A DNA stretch of 6,441 nt from positions 1 through 6,441 of the forward strand of contig CALBJF010000042.1 in NCBI GenBank assembly GCA_937892665.1, in the 5' to 3' direction. Of the stretch, positions 5,676-6,441 are shown piece by piece. The notes under the pieces were generated by a model. It worked only from the letters and a program-made list of their open reading frames with translations. It made no database searches and was not told where the DNA came from. Both the position numbers and the translations under genes were made by a program. The DNA is from an uncultured euryarchaeote. GTDB taxonomy: Archaea; Thermoplasmatota; Poseidoniia; Poseidoniales; Poseidoniaceae. Position 1 is the stretch's first letter, and the number at the start of each line of letters is the position of its first letter.

Positions 5676-6441
5676 TTAGTTATCGAAGGCTGATTTGCCC
5701 CATCGTCGATCCATAAGTTTCCATAGAAGACCAGATGCTCCAATCAATCCAAGAGAAACTGTAAGCATCCCCCAGAATCCTTGTCGCATTTGTTCACTAT
5801 CAAACGAAACGGATTGTGCATCAAGCCCATCTTCTTGGACTTGACTAAGCCAATTCTGATAGAATTCAGTGTCGCCTTGAGTGAAAGAGAGTAGGAACAA
5901 AGCGAGCAATGGTAGAACGGTTCCAATCCAGAACCAGATCATAATCGCTCCATCAAAAATTGCTTTGTTTGGACGCAATCCCATGAGGAAAGCGGTCAGT
6001 GCTACGATGTAAATGGAGTTTGCAAACATGACGATAAGGCCGATTGGGAGCGCACCCCATTCATCGAGTCGCCAGGCCATAATGACCAGGAAGAGGAAGG
6101 AAATCCATGAAGTTGCAATGAAATAAACGACAACCTTTGCTCGAATCAATTGAGGGACACTCAAAGGTAATCCATTCATGAAATCAGGACTATCGAGGGC
6201 TGTTAGCCATGAATAGAAATTGAATCCAAAGAATCCAAGGAACGGAGCATATGAAAGTAAATTGATTGGAATTGGAGCCTCTGCAAAATCAACCAGCCAG
6301 GCCATCCCCAAAAGGACAAGGAGAGGAATAGAATAGGAAACAGTCATCTTTTTGAGAGCACCTGAACGACGCAAATCAACGAATTCTTTTGCGACGAGTA
6401 ACCGAACATCGCTCTTACCAAGGAATTTCAATCGAGCATAC
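5676..6441 (-). CDS. ABC-2-type transporter permease subunit (5' end outside the window)
   Basis: This is an integral membrane protein of the ABC-2 permease type, which would form the membrane channel of an ABC exporter. The frame stays open through the window edge (codons reading Y-A-R-L precede the first possible TTG at 6431), so the gene is probably 5'-truncated and the TTG should not be taken as the start. Counting from that TTG there are 251 residues. A basic cytoplasmic N-terminus (VAKEFVDLRRSG) is followed by about six hydrophobic segments near residues 31-48, 58-76, 98-120, 127-150, 160-184 and 218-238. The cytoplasmic stretch NGLPLSVPQLIRAKVVVY between segments 2 and 3 matches the LP-x(n)-K pattern typical of ABC-2 permeases. 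A short hydrophilic acidic loop at about 187-216 would be extracytoplasmic. The gene ends TAA. No ATP-binding partner is visible; it would be expected upstream. The substrate cannot be told. Confidence 0.75.
   Translation of the reverse strand, partial: YARLKFLGKSDVRLLVAKEFVDLRRSGALKKMTVSYSIPLLVLLGMAWLVDFAEAPIPINLLSYAPFLGFFGFNFYSWLTALDSPDFMNGLPLSVPQLIRAKVVVYFIATSWISFLFLVIMAWRLDEWGALPIGLIVMFANSIYIVALTAFLMGLRPNKAIFDGAIMIWFWIGTVLPLLALFLLSFTQGDTEFYQNWLSQVQEDGLDAQSVSFDSEQMRQGFWGMLTVSLGLIGASGLLWKLMDRRWGKSAFDN

Noticed and set aside
6429..6431. TTG as the real start of the permease.
   Set aside because: The frame continues open to the window edge and no ribosome-binding site can be assessed in the remaining ten bases, so truncation is more likely.

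Overview
The window most likely comes from an archaeon. The evidence is a UPF0200-family nucleotide kinase-like protein (a family known essentially from archaea), an archaellum/Tad-like secretion ATPase with two FlaJ/TadC-type platform proteins, and small proteins with class III (archaellin/pilin-type) signal sequences. Ribosome-binding sites of the archaeal GGAGGTGA type and a BRE/TATA-like promoter agree with this. A marine Thermoplasmatota lineage such as Marine Group II (Poseidoniales) is my best guess from protein style alone; the sequence does not prove it.

All seven genes lie on the minus strand, so transcription runs from high to low coordinates. Positions 5676-6441 hold the 3' part of an ABC-2-type transporter permease, open at the window edge. 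It is followed closely by the UPF0200 P-loop kinase-like protein (5092-5640). The 76-base gap at 5016-5091 is the only substantial intergenic space and carries a plausible promoter. After it comes a tight five-gene block: secretion ATPase (3489-5015), four-segment platform protein (2460-3479), large platform protein with an extracytoplasmic domain (901-2445), and two small single-membrane-pass pilin-like proteins (453-893 and 22-453). Three of the downstream starts have strong Shine-Dalgarno sequences at or beside the preceding stop codon, and the last two genes overlap by one base. This is the layout of a translationally coupled operon.

Read together, the five genes look like the core of a type IV filament machine. 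The ATPase would power assembly, the two membrane proteins would form the platform, and the two small proteins would be minor pilins or pseudopilins. An ATPase, two platform proteins and small pilins resemble archaeal Tad/Epd-like pili more than an archaellum. No FlaH-like gene, prepilin peptidase or obvious major pilin lies inside the window.

The most unusual element is the second platform protein. It carries a domain of about 190 residues with four cysteines, predicted to face outside, between its first two membrane segments, and it seems to have a fifth membrane segment that places its C-terminal tail outside. I saw no RNA genes, CRISPR arrays, mobile elements or long repeats.
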